Shown here: positions 46,701 to 58,151 of the stretch, one piece after another
How the letters are laid out: the number at the start of each line of letters is the position of its first letter
How positions within the stretch are numbered: the first letter of the stretch is position 1
Origin: Saccharum officinarum
Lineage: Eukaryota; Streptophyta; Magnoliopsida; Poales; Poaceae
DNA length: 64,000 bases
NCBI GenBank assembly: GCA_020631735.1
Contig: CM036170.1
Location: 67,967,737 to 68,031,736 of the forward strand
Direction of reading: 5' to 3'
The notes under the pieces: generated by a model
Told to the model about the DNA's origin: nothing
Databases searched by the model: none
The model's input: only the letters and a program-made list of their open reading frames with translations
Position numbers and translations under genes: made by a program

Positions 46701-49653
46701 GGATGAGATCACGTGTGAGTTGTACCCTAGACAAACACCACAGGATCGTCCAGACCTTATTGATCGGGTCTTTAGAGCAAAATTGGAAGAGCTTAAGCAC
46801 ATGTTGTTAAAAAGGGATATCCTTGGAAAGGTTCGTGCACACATGTATATTATGGAGTTCTAGAAGAGGGGTCTACCACACGCACATTTTTTTGCTAATC
46901 ATGGAGGGACGCTACAAGATCACGTGCCCAGAGCAGTATGACCATCTCATCTCAGCAGAGCTCCCAAACAAGAAGTATCCAAACTTGTATAAAATGGTTA
47001 CAAAGCATGTGATGCATGGCCCTTGTAGAGTACTTAATTGCAATTGCCCGTGCACAAAGGGTCGTGAATCATGCAAGAACTGTTACCCACGCCCTTTCTG
47101 TGATACCACATTACAGGGCAAGGATTCATACCCAGTTTACAGACGGCGTGACGATGGTAGAAAACAAAAAGTTCATGGGCATGACCTTGACAACAGATGG
47201 GTCGTGCCTTACAACCCATACCTCCTACGTCTGTTCAATTGTCACATCAATGTTGAGGTGTGTGGGAGCATAAAGGCCGTCAAGTATTTGTTTAAGTACA
47301 TCTACAAGGGTCATGACCACGTGTCTGTGGCTGTGAGAGAGGCCGACAAGGAGGACAATGAGGAAATGTCGATGAGATCAAACAATACAGGAATGCTAGA
47401 TGGGTAACTCTACCAGAAGCCTTGTGGAGGATATATGGTTTTGATATAAGTGATAGGTCCCCTTCAGTGTTGTCCTTGCAGCTGCATCTTCCTTACATGC
47501 ACATGGTGTCATTTCACCAGCGCAAAGGTGTTCGACGAGTGCTTAATCGTCCAGGTGTTGAAAGATCGATGCTTACAGCTTACTTCGAGAAGAACAACAC
47601 ATCTGAACATGCCCGAGGTATATTGTATTGGGACTTTCCTGAGTACTATAAGTGGGACTCACAGAGAAAAGAATGGATTAGGAGGGCACAAAAGAATTGT
47701 TTAAGACAGATCGGAAGAGTTGTATGTGCCAATCCGTCCGAAGGGGAGCGTTACTATCTTAGGGTGCTTCTAAACCACGTGAATGGTGCAACCTCGTTCA
47801 TTGATCTAAGGACAATTTCTGGTGAGCTCCTACTGACTTTTCGTGAAGCTACAGAAAGAAGGGGCCTCATTGAAGCAGACAACACGCTGCACGAGGGCCT
47901 TGCTGAAGCTACTCTATGGATGATGCCACATGCACTGCGAAGGCTCTTTGCAACAATCTTGGTATTTTATGAGCCGAGTGATGTGTTGGATCTCTGGGAA
48001 AAGCACAAGGAGGCAATGTTAGAGGACTACAGGCATAATAATAGGTCCAGCTTCGCAGTGGAGCAGATGGTTTTCATAGATATTCAAAAGTTGTTAGAAT
48101 CAATACAGAAGGACATAAAAATGTACCCACTTCCTGATATCGATGACACATATGATCCATCTGGTGATATTCCTAGGGAGATTTTTGAGGAGGCTAGCGT
48201 TGAGGCAAGCGTTGATGACATGGCACTATCAAAGACCCTTAACGAGAAGCAGCAGGCTGTCTACAATGAGATTATGTCTACTGTTGATAGTGATCATGGG
48301 GGTTTGTTCTTTGTGGATGGATCTGGCGGCACCAGAAAGACTTATCTATATAGGGCCCTGCTTGCTACTATACATAGTCAGAACAAGATTCCCGTGGCAA
48401 CAACAACATCTGGTGTTGCTGCCTCAATAATGCCTGGTGGCAGAACCGCCCACTCGCGCTTTAAGATTCCCCTCACCCTCGACGATGGGGCCTTTTGCAC
48501 CTTCACAAAACAGAGTGGTACCGCCAAGCTGCTTTGGACCGCAGTCCTTATTATTTGGGATGGGGTGACGATGATGAAGATGCAAGGTGTTGAGGCGTTG
48601 GACAACAGCCTCCGTGATATCATGGACCGTCCTAACTTGCCGTTTGGGGGAAAGACTATGGTGTTTGGTGGAGATTTCAGGCAGGTTCTCCCAGTTGTTC
48701 AAAGAGGGTCAAGGGCTCAAATAGTTGGTGCCTCGTTGTGGATGTCGTACCTTTGGGAATCCATGCGACATCTAAAACTGGTGCGCAACATGAGGGCAAA
48801 GAACGATCTGTGGTTTGCAGAATACTTGCTACGCATCGGGGGAGGCTCCGAGGAGGTTAATGGTGATGGTGAAATCCGCCTTCTTGATGATATATGCATA
48901 CCACAAACCAGGGAAGACAGTGATCTTGATACATTAATTGACTGCATATTCCCTGCCCTCAATGCCAATATGTCAAACAAGAGCTACATCATCTCACGAG
49001 CAATATTATCTCAGCGGAACGACTGAGTTGATATGATTAACATGAAGATGATAAGCCGTTTCCAAGGGGATGAGATGGTGTACCATAGCTTTGATGGTGC
49101 GGTGGATGATCCACACAACTACTACCCATCTGAGTTCCTCAACACTTTGACCCCCAACGGTCTCCCTTCATATGTGTTAAAGCTCAAGATTGGGTGCCCG
49201 GTCATATTGCTAAGGAACATCGACCCTGCAGGTGGACTTTGTAATGGAACCAGGCTGGTGGTTCGAGGGTTCCAAAGAAATACTGTCGATGCAGAAATTA
49301 TGGTCGGAGACCATGTCGGAAAGCGAATCTTCCTACCACGGATTCCGTTATGCCCCTCGGATGACGAGATGTTCCCGTTTCAGTTCAAGAGAAAGCAGTT
49401 TTTTATTAGACTCAGTTTTGCCATGACGATTAACAAAGCATAGGGGCAGACTATCCTCAATGCTGGTGTGTATTTGCCTGAATCGGTGTTCTCTCATGGT
49501 CAGTTTTATGTTGCGCTATCTAGAGTTACTGCTAGATCGAACATCAGGATCCTTACTGTTCGACCCGGGGATAAGAATGACAAGAAAAAGAAGACAAAAG
49601 TAAATGGTACATACACGAAAAATATTGTCTATAAAGAGGCCCTCACTCCATGA
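43745..49653 (+). pseudogene. Helitron Rep-helicase (RepHel), multiply broken
   Basis: The protein would nick and rejoin DNA (HUH Rep) and unwind it (Pif1-type helicase) during rolling-circle transposition. Visible pieces are a Lys/Arg-rich N-terminus (43745-43930 and 44370-44480), the helitron N-domain (45290-45650, RLWTSSDADARHFRNN..), the Rep region with HUH motif GLPHAHF near 46870-46890, a two-Tyr motif KYLFKYIYKGHD near 47282-47317, and the helicase from 48220 to 49653. Frameshifts occur near 45655, 45890, 46890 and 47400. Stops fall at 46462, 46513, 46861, 49024 and 49441, where family conservation predicts sense codons. Walker A reads GSGGTRKT, with Arg where Gly is invariant, and the Walker B acid is Gly (WDGV). 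An intron-like gap lies at about 46235-46325. Catalytically dead by several routes. Confidence 0.9.
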
Positions 49654-50402
49654 AAATGTACTGTCTTATGTTTTATACAACTGTTATATTCTTACATTTG
49701 TGTCCTTTATTTAACATTTGTCGTATCCATCTATATTTCAGGTAATAGAGGAAGTTGGAAAGAAATGAGAGCTAAGTAGTTATGACCTGTTGACATGTTA
49801 TTGATTGGACATACAAATTATGTATAATTGAAACCTGTTGATTATAGTATTTCTAATGACATTGGTTGCCGTCAAAATAAAAAATATATATATTACACGA
49901 GTACGCAAAACCAAGCAAATTCTCTGTGCTTCTTTGCTTATACCAAAATGCAAATCGACGTCCACAATCCACCAAACGCCGCCCGCTACTCTGAGCTTGC
50001 ATGTGTATTTAGAAACAATTTTAAAGTTTTATAAATATTTTAAAGAGAATTTCAAATTTTAATTGGTTCAAAAAGCAATTGATTTTGATTTTCAAATGAA
50101 TTTACAAAAGAAAAAGGAAATAAAAAGAAAAGCTCTCTCCCCTTTCTCTGGCCTAGCCCGGCCGGTCCGGCCCAACCTCCTCTCAGCCGCGCTCCCCTCT
50201 CGGGACAAGGCCCCTTTCTCCTCTGGCAGATAAGTGGACCTTGCTCATACTGAGCCCTGGCAGATTTAATCGTTACAAGAGATGCATTGCAGAGTGTAAA
50301 AAAGTAATTGATCTACCATCAGTGCCCGTATTTATTTATGCATTTAATTGAAAAGTACTTATTATTCCATATGATCTTAGCGCTCTTTGGTACATTCATT
50401 TA
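49654..50402. other. Sequence between the RepHel remnant and a third Helitron 5' end
   Basis: AT-rich 3' flank of the RepHel remnant. A short GC-rich stretch (50140-50230) resembles the GC-rich zones of the long LTRs. No gene and no Helitron 3' hairpin are recognised. Confidence 0.4.
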
Positions 50403-51476
50403 TCTCTATAACTAAAAAACCAAATGTTATCGTTACCGCAAAACTAATCAGCCCACCTCCTCTAATCCCGTCGCCCGGGAAAAAAGAAAATGTTTCACCC
50501 AGGCATTGTGACGCTAGCATGTAGCAATGTTGCTGCAAGGAAAAAATTCAGCTAATGGGAAAATATAATAGGTACACATGGTTTGTTCTAATGGGATTTC
50601 AGTTCATTGTGCACATAAGATGCTTGTTGTTTTATCTGGTTGACCACCTTTGGAACCTTGGGATCTGTTATTAACAGTTCTTCTTCCAATCCTTAGACAT
50701 GAGATTGCAGTTTTTGTAAAGAGGGTTTGCAGTTTACTACTCACTTAATTTTACTAGCTGTCTATCTAATGTTCACATGCCGCTAACCATGAATCACTGC
50801 AACTTACTACAATTAATTGTTTCTCAGCTGTGATAATTGTTCTAATTACCAAATGATCATGGACGCATTCTCTAGGTTGCTCATCATTGGTCTCGGTGGC
50901 ATGCATGACCCCGTGGTGCTCTTCCATGTTGTGGTGCAAGTTTGATCATTCCAGGGAACTTCGTTTTGTGTTTGTTGTCTTGTCAAATTAAACTAGAGTG
51001 CACTCCTTCTACGTCTGGTGGGTGTTCTCAGTTTCAATCTAAGTTTTTTGTGCAGTGATTTCCATGGTTACCAACTATGATGAAACTTAATTTCTTCCTT
51101 GTTTTTTTAACGGTGCAGCATTTTCAGTAAGCTATCATAAATTAAACAGATGTAGACTTCAAACTAACTCGTGAATAATTTCTGTTATTGTATTCAAACC
51201 TTATTCTGAACATGGGAACCTCAATTAATTTCATATTGTGATCTCATGACGCAAGTAAAGTCAGCTAAGTGCTCGAGTGGTATATGCACTCTACTGATTT
51301 GTAACGTGGTGATTATTATTTCTAACATGCCTCTTTTCTTCTATGGTTAATATTTTGCTTTATGTCAAATAAATTGTTAATGAATGGATAAGATTTTACA
51401 TATGTTCTATCTGTGCGGCTATCATCTTTTATGAGATTCTATATATACCCGTAGCAACGCACAGGCACTTAACTAG
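50403..51476 (+). mobile_element. Short non-autonomous Helitron, 1074 bp (copy 3)
   Basis: It starts TCTCTATAACTAAAAAACC directly after an A (50402) and ends CTAG (51473-51476) directly before a T (51477), the A|T target expected of Helitrons. A short imperfect stem-loop, CCCGTAGCAACGCACAGG at about 51449-51466, lies just before the terminus, as in many grass Helitrons. It has no coding capacity. The alternative is that this 3' end belongs to copy 2 and that 50403 is a nested 5' end. Confidence 0.72.
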
Positions 51477-52070
51477 TGATCTAATAAGTTTAATGGTCCA
51501 AAGTTTATAGTTGTTTAAAGTTTAGAAAAGAAGTTGTCTACTCTACATTAGGTGTTTTAGGGCCATCTGACACCTGAGTGTTAGATGCCACCTAAACACT
51601 CGACTGGGAACAAAAACATAATCGACTGTTTCTGATCATGAAACACTCGATTGTCATGACCATTGGATTAGATCAAATGAGCCAAAGAAAACTTATCAAA
51701 ATAATGCAAAAATATTAAACAAACAAAACAAAAAATAGCTAGATTATTTCTATGTAAGCCAAGTTTAAAGATTTCAAAGGGAAACCAAATAAAACATACA
51801 AAAAAAACCATATAATTGATCGAGTAATTTTGACCATTCTCATTTATGAACAATCATTTTACATCAATTGAACATAGAACTTACACCCAAACACGAATAG
51901 TAAAATATGGTTCAATGAAATTTAATCTGCAACTACTAAGCACTACAAGACTTTCTATAAGTTTCTCGCCCAGTACTTGACCTAGCGACGGTGACCACCC
52001 CTTCCCATCCTTCTCTTCCCCTCTGGAGGACCTGGTGTCGTGCAGGCATGGGTCCATGGTGGGGCTCAGT
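51477..52070. other. Intergenic, nothing recognised
   Basis: This AT-rich interval lies between the Helitron 3' end and the gypsy element. It ends with TCAGT (52066-52070), the gypsy left target duplicate. Confidence 0.5.
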
Positions 52071-53226
52071 TGATGGGGACATGATTTGGTCGGAGAGCAA
52101 CACACCGATCCGGCTTCAGATCACAAAGATCGAACCCTGCAACCTTAGCACCACGTCTCCTCTAGTTATCAACCGTGTCACAATCCGGTTGACCTCGCCA
52201 CGAAGGCTAATCCCTACTGTGAATCGAAGAACACAAGCAAGAACAAGATAAAACGCAACTCAATTGAAGTGACAATTGCGGATATATGATTATGCACTCG
52301 AAGTTGGGGTCTCGCAAACCGATAACGGCGACTGTTCAAAGACAAATTGATCTAAAGCAAAATCCAAACCCTAATGAAGGTGGTGGCTACTAATTATAAA
52401 GCCTAAAGGGTGTCCAAGGACCCCTACTCACGCCGCTAAGAAGTCTCGACACGTTACAAGGCCTAAACGGCCTAAAAGACGACGACGCAACGCCGTGACA
52501 GATTCTAAACATCAACTTGTTTCGATGATTTCTGTTGACTCCAATGAAATTTGGGCTTTAAACCAAAGTCATTGGTTAGCTTATGAAATTATCTTTTCAT
52601 CCATATGTGGAACATCAAAAACGGAGTCCGAATGCGTCATGAGCGTCTGTTTTATTACAGACTGGTCTTGAAGGCCGAGGAAGACTCGAACTCAAATTGG
52701 ACTGGGCCTCCAGCTTGGCTTGGACGTCTTTGCTGGCCTCCTAAGGTGGTGGCCAAGGAGGAGGACGTCCAAGGGCTTCCTTGGTGGGTTCTCCAAGTCC
52801 TTGGGGTGTGCTCCCACTTGGGCCAGGGTCCCAAGAATGAAAAACAAGCCCACGACGACAGTGTAGCTCCCGGTAGAACAGCGACAGAATATCTTGATGG
52901 TTTGGAGGCCTTTCCGACATGATATTGAGATGAGACCAGATCTATTTGAAAGCTTATCAAACAAGCTTTCCATCATGTGCTCATTGACCTTGATCGCACT
53001 CCAGATGGATGAGTTATGGCCTTCCCAATGAAGCACTGTCGGGCTGCCGACGAACCGAAAATTCAACTTTGATGAACTTGCACGTTGAGACACATTTGTA
53101 CCTACATTCAAATAATGACATGTACATGTGGAACCAAGTGAATTATACTAAAAATCACTATACAAATGTAGGAACGAGCTCACCTTATAAACAATAGTTG
53201 TATCCGATGGTGTTATGTCCTCATCA
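52071..53226 (-). repeat. 3' LTR of the gypsy element, 1156 bp
   Basis: Paired with 55688-56871. It lacks a stretch of about 33 bp present near 55702-55735 in the other LTR and shows many scattered substitutions, so the insertion is older than the copia and LARD-like insertions in this window. Confidence 0.88.
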
Positions 53227-53945
53227 TCCTCCCCTTCTTGACAACAAACCATCTTCGGTTTGAGTTTAGTTGGAGGATAGGTTGTAGGTAGTAGCCAACA
53301 CTGCTCCCCTTCTTGAAATTTAACTTGTTTATTTATAACAAAACATGGGGATCTCCACATGACATGAGAATTTCCAGTACAACCCTCTAATTGATCATAT
53401 TGTTGCACAACAAAAGGAGATTTCATATTTGAACAAATATAAACTCCGTGGACCATATATTCTTCTTTATAATTATATTTGTCAATAAAGTGATATGTAC
53501 ATTTAGATAACCATGGCAATTTAGCACATTTAAATTTCTCCTCCAAACTATTCAGAGCACTGTTTCAAACTCAATATATCCCAAAGTATTTAAAGAAGAC
53601 AACAATTTTAGTTCATATTGTTCAGTGGCAATTGGAAGCAATTGTTTATTTTTATTATAAGTATTTTGTTCCAAAACAAAAGAAGCATTCTCATTCACTG
53701 GTTGCAGCACATAAATAATCATACCACTGTCACACAACTTTTTTATCACAAAGATCAGTAGAACATTCGCCATGTGATAAAGGTAAATCGATAGAATGTT
53801 TATGTATAGAATTATTAGCATCATCGGTGGGAAAATTCAGCACATCAAGAGAACACTTATCCGATATATTTACCTGTTCTTTCTTAGTCACCATGTCCTC
53901 TTTTTTGGATACATGCTGCAAAATATTAGTTCCAACAAGAGGCAA
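53148..53945 (-). pseudogene. Unidentified gypsy-borne reading frame reaching into the 3' LTR
   Basis: Minus-strand pieces at 53945-53730, 53824-53552 and 53546-53148 form one protein-like series joined by two frameshifts. The last piece (WLSKCTYHF, YMVHGVYICSN, FVVQQYDQLEGC, FQEGEQCWLLP) ends with QEGEDDEDITPS, which is encoded across the polypurine tract and the first bases of the LTR. I cannot assign a domain. I have an impression of similar products from grass retroelements, but this is not a verified match. It might be an element-acquired accessory protein. Confidence 0.5.
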
Positions 53946-54289
53946 AGTAATATCTTCATTTTGTAAAAATGAAGATCTAGATGAAGGTATTGTAACATTT
54001 GAAATAACCTATTCTTTTCTAAAAGTCTCTTCTTTCTCCTCTCGGCCCTTAGGAGATCTTCCCTTCAAATTTGAGCAGTAGTCATAGGTATAAGTGTAAT
54101 TTTTATACCATTATATTTGAACAAATATTTATTAGTAATTGTATCGTGCACAACATTATTTTTAGATATCTATGGTTTACCAAATAACAATTGACATGAT
54201 TGCATAGGTACTATATCAAATTCAATGCTATCCTTATAAGGACCAAGGGAAAACTCAATACGTGTAATTTCAGTTACCTTTACCTTATC

Positions 54290-54604
54290 TCAAGAATTTA
54301 CCCATTGTACGTAGTATGGATGTGAATGTGGCTTTGTGGTCAGACCAAGCTTCTCAACCATCTCTAAGCTTGCAAGGTTGTTGCAAGTCTCGCCATCAAT
54401 CATGACACGATAACGCCATTTCTTCACAACAAAGTATGTTTGGAACAAGTTGTTGAACTGGTTTTGCTCTGCCTTCTCCATTTGAGAACTAAGCACTCGC
54501 TGTGCAAACTCCGTAGACAGTCCATTCATGATGTTCTGCAATTCACTCTTAAAAAGAAACTCGTTGTTTGGCATATATTGTGAGCAGTCAAAACAAATGC
54601 CCAA
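54290..54604 (-). pseudogene. Gypsy protease-region remnant
   Basis: A 104-codon minus-strand frame contains EKAEQNQFNNLFQTYFVV and VMIDGETCNNLASLEMVEKL. The DG(E/G)xCNNLAS stretch is the active-site region of retropepsin-like proteases in grass gypsy elements; the usual Ser or Gly after Asp-Gly is Glu here. Gag and polymerase are missing on either side, so the element relies on others. Confidence 0.72.
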
Positions 54605-55687
54605 TCAACTATTATATATGTGTTGGTGGAAACACACTCTCACACGTCTTACCAAGTTCTTACAAGGTTCTTACCAATGCAAAGCAGTGGACGGTAAAAC
54701 CGGTGGCTGGTTCGTGATACCTATGAGGGCGTGACACCAAGATTGTAAGGATCTTTTTCTGTACTGATCTGGAGTATATATGTGGAGCTTGGAAGACACA
54801 CAATGATCAAATATATATATATGTCGCACATAATTCAGTAACAGACAGTAATATTGAATAAATGTCCAGAGCACTTGTCCTAGTTGCCGACCTATACGTG
54901 TTCCTAGCACCAGTTGTGACACACAAGGGAGTGAAACAAGTATGAAAGGTAGCAATGGAAATATGAACAAGACAAAAGGCACCACAAACAATAGAGCTAT
55001 CGAGTGTTCCTTATGTGCTCCTTTTTTATCTCTTTTCTTCTCTTTTGCTATTTTTTTCTTTTATTTTTTTTGTCCAAAATTTTTTTCTTTACTTTTGCTC
55101 TTTTGATATTTTTTTCTTAGCAAGGAGCACACAACAATAAACCCAAAAAAATTTAAGCTCAATTGGATAAAAGATGTGGCCTATAGAAAATCAGGATTGT
55201 GCTCCAAAAAGCATATCAAAGTTTGTGGGCCTCGAAACTCGACTTTCCTAATCGAATTTCGCAAATCTAATTTTTACGATCGCAGCTTTGCTGGGATAAA
55301 ATGAATCTAAAATTTTCTGGTATTCTCCGTAGATATAAAATTTGCCCTATTTCGAGTTCAGATGCAAAAGTTGTGACTGTTTTAAGGAAGTTGCTTGAAT
55401 CAGGGTTTCAGTGGACACAAGATGCAAACTGATGGTGATACGGAATGACGGCGGGTGGAGGGATCAACACAAACTAGAAAAGAACACAATCTAAACCAGA
55501 ACAAGACCTTGACCTAGGACACAAACTCAACACGGCGGACTCTGAAACTGAAATATGCAAAGGCTATGGCGTGGATGGTTGTAGAACATGAAACAAATAT
55601 GGCAGTGGACTATGGGACGAAGGTGAAAATCAACTAAACTAAGATAAACATGAACTTGATGGTATACCTGAGGCTCTGAATATCACT

Positions 55688-56871
55688 TGATGGGGACGTG
55701 ATTCCCGATCTTTCGTCAGGTTCAAGATAAGCAACGATTTGGTCGGAGAGCGACACACCGATCCGGCTTCAGATCACAAAGACCGAACCCTGCAACCTTA
55801 GCACCACGTCTCCTCTGATTATCAACCATATCACAATCCGGTTGACCTCACCACGAAGGCTAATCCCTGCTGCGAATCGAACAACACAAGCAAGAACAAG
55901 ATAAAACGCAACTCAATTGAAGTGACAATTACAGATATATGATTAAGCACTCGAAGTTGAGGTCTCGCAAACCGATAACGGCGACTGTTCAAAGATATAT
56001 TGATCTAAAGCAAAACTCAAACCCTAACGAAGGTGGTGGCTACTGATTATAAAACCTAAGGGGCGTCCAAGGACCCCTACTCACGTCGGTAAGAAGTCTC
56101 GACACGTTACAAGGCCCAAATGGCCTAAAAGACGGCGACGCAGCGCCATGACAGATTCTGAACGTCAACTTGTTTCGACGATTCCTGTTGACTCCAATGG
56201 AATTTGGGCCTCAAACCAAAGCCATTGGTTAGCTTATGAAATTATCTTTCCATCCATATGTGGAACATCGAAAATAGAGTCCGAATGCGTCCATTTTATT
56301 ACAGACTGGTCTTGAAGGCCGAGGAAGACTCGAACTCAAATTGGACTGGGCCTCCAGCTTGGCTTGGACATCCTTGCTGGCCTCCTAAGGTGGTGGCCAA
56401 GGAGGAGGACGTCCAAGGGCTTCCTTGGTGGGTTCTCCAAGTCCTTGGGGCGTGCTCCCACTTGGCCCAGGGTCCCAAGGATGAAGAACAAGCCCATGAC
56501 AACAGTGTAGCTTCCGGCAGAAACAGCGATAGAATATCTTGATGGTTCGGAGGCCTTTTCGATGTGATATTGAGATGAGACCAGATCTATTTGAAAGCTT
56601 ATCAAATAAGCTTTCCATCAAGTGTTCATTGACCTTGATCGCACTCCAGATGGATGAGTTATGGCCTTCCCAATGAAGCACTGTCGGGCTGCCGCCAAAC
56701 CAAAAATTCAACTTTGATGAACTTGCACGTTGAGACACATTTGTACCTACATTCAAATAACGACATGTATATGTGAAACCAAGTGAATTGTACCAAAAAT
56801 CACTATGCAAATGTAGGAACGAGCTCACCTTATAAAAAATGGTCGTATCCGATGGTGTCATGTCCTCATCA
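55688..56871 (-). repeat. 5' LTR of the gypsy element, 1184 bp
   Basis: Full-length partner of 52071-53226, followed on the right by TCAGT. Interior sequence 55015-55125, just inside the element, is strongly T-rich on the + strand. Confidence 0.88.
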
Positions 56872-57082
56872 TCAGTGACGGCTGTTTTTTGAAACCCGAC
56901 GCAAGGGGCGAGGTGGGCGCCGTGTGGGCCCGGGCGTTTTCAAGGCGGGAGCAGTGCATACAACCCTGGTAGGCCCATCGTGTGGACGCGATCTTCAACC
57001 ACCAGAGAGAGATGTGTGTGGGACTCGAGGCACGACGCTGGACTCCACTCGGAGTTGACGTTGTGAGGAATATACGCACAAG

Positions 57083-57330
57083 GGCTGTGTTTAGTCCCCT
57101 AAAAATGATAAAAATTGTACTGTAGCACGTTTTGGTTTTATTTGGCAAATAGTGTCCAACCGTTGACTAATTAGGTTCAAAACGTTTGTCTCGCAAAGTA
57201 CAACCAAGCTGTATAATTAGTTTTTTTTATTTCATCTACATTTAGTATTCCATGCATGTATCGCAAGTTTGATGTGATGGGAAATCTTTTTTTTTGCATA
57301 GTGCACTTTTCAGGTGAACTAAACACAGCC
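57083..57330. mobile_element. MITE, 248 bp, with GGCTGTGTTTAGT ends
   Basis: The left end GGCTGTGTTTAGTcccc matches the reverse complement of the right end, GGCTGTGTTTAGTtcac. Both sides are bordered by aag (57080-57082 and 57331-57333), which would fit a 3-bp duplication as in PIF/Harbinger-type MITEs but is too short to be conclusive. The interior is AT-rich and non-coding. Confidence 0.72.
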
Positions 57331-57426
57331 AAGATTAGAACAACTAGAGGATATGACGCCTAGGAAATCGAGCGCACGCAATGAGAGAATCACTTGAGCA
57401 ACAGATAGTTTTTTCATTAGAATATA

Positions 57427-57687
57427 CTCACTCCGTCCATTTATCTCCTTCATCTAAGCAAAATTATTTTTTTCAAAAGTCTCCTTCGTATTAGTTTGGG
57501 ATCACGGGTTTAACTTCTCGTACGTGCTGCGCATTTCGTGCTCATTGGCTGCTCCTTGTCTGTATTTATTGCTCCTTGGTTGCGACTCCTTGGTTACTCC
57601 TTGCCTTAAATACAAATCGGCGTTGTTTACTGCTCCTTGGTCATTGCGCCGAAGGCTAATACGATAGAGACTTATGGACGGAGGGAG
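57427..57687. mobile_element. Stowaway-type (Tc1/mariner) MITE, 261 bp
   Basis: The ends read CTCACTCCGTCCATTTATCTCC and, reverse-complemented, CTCCCTCCGTCCATAAGTCTCT, flanked by TA on both sides (57425-57426, 57688-57689). Non-coding. It lies about 460 bp upstream of the next gene's ATG, so it could form part of its upstream region. Confidence 0.85.
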
Positions 57688-57689
57688 TA

Positions 57690-58151
57690 GGATTTAATCA
57701 GGCCTAGATCTATTTAAGGATATAAATGTTGATATATAAATTTAGTTAAATTCAAGAAAATTTGATTTTGTCTAAGCTGAATAATTTTTTTTGTAACAAA
57801 GGTAGTAGAGTAATATTTAGAATCGTTTTTTTAAAGAAGAGGAGGCAGTATAATGGATCATACATCCATCGACTTCAGTTTTTTCAGTGCGCACCAATCA
57901 CAGTAACAAAATCATTAATTCCCGAGCCTCCCTGGGCCCTCGCCGGCTCAAAACCACACAATTCAACAACCGGGTGGACAAGCAATCAAGCAACACATTC
58001 ATTTGCGTAGCAGACATCGCTGCCCCTGTCTCCATTCACCTTGCTGCTCAGTTCTGACACGTAACCGATCGAAAAACCCAGGCCGGCTCCCGATAAGAAA
58101 TCCCCGAGCCACCCCAGTCCCCTAGGCCGGAGACCAGACCAGTAGACCACC
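57690..58151 (+). promoter_or_regulatory. Upstream region of the WKGACFYEN-type gene
   Basis: GC content rises toward the ATG at 58152. A possible TATA-like sequence, tataatgg, lies at 57850-57857, about 300 bp before the ATG. The leader has no strong feature beyond a GC-rich stretch. Confidence 0.35.

Larger units (their letters stand above)
40333..50402 (+). mobile_element. Autonomous-type Helitron, decayed (copy 2)
   Basis: The 5' terminus TCTCTACAACTAAAAAG starts at 40333, followed by the block shared with copies 1 and 3 (ttattgtcaccgc..cggaccgct). A GC-rich leader (40400-40800), about 3 kb of non-coding or intron-like sequence and the RepHel gene remnant (43745-49653) follow. The segment 40333-43740 has short internal duplications, such as gaaagtttcccaatcaagaa at 40974 and 42000. 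No hairpin-CTRR terminus is seen before the next 5' terminus at 50403. So its 3' end is either lost or is the one at 51476. The element looks inactive. Confidence 0.7.
52071..56871 (-). mobile_element. Non-autonomous Ty3/gypsy-type element, 4.8 kb
   Basis: LTRs at 52071-53226 and 55688-56871 carry inverted ends (TGATGAGGAC..GTCCCCATCA on the minus strand), and the unit is flanked by a perfect TCAGT duplication (52066-52070, 56872-56876). The minus orientation is fixed by a polypurine tract AAGAAGGGGAGGA (53239-53227) abutting the left LTR, which is the 3' LTR. It is also supported by an initiator-Met-like primer site beginning about 2 bp inside the right LTR (TGATATTCAGAGCC, imperfect). The 2461-bp interior holds only a protease-region remnant and an unidentified frame; RT, RNase H and integrase are absent. 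Confidence 0.9.

Noticed and set aside
52605..52922. 105-codon plus-strand frame, with a similar one at 56258-56542
   Set aside because: Lies wholly inside the gypsy LTRs, antisense to the element, with no protein features.
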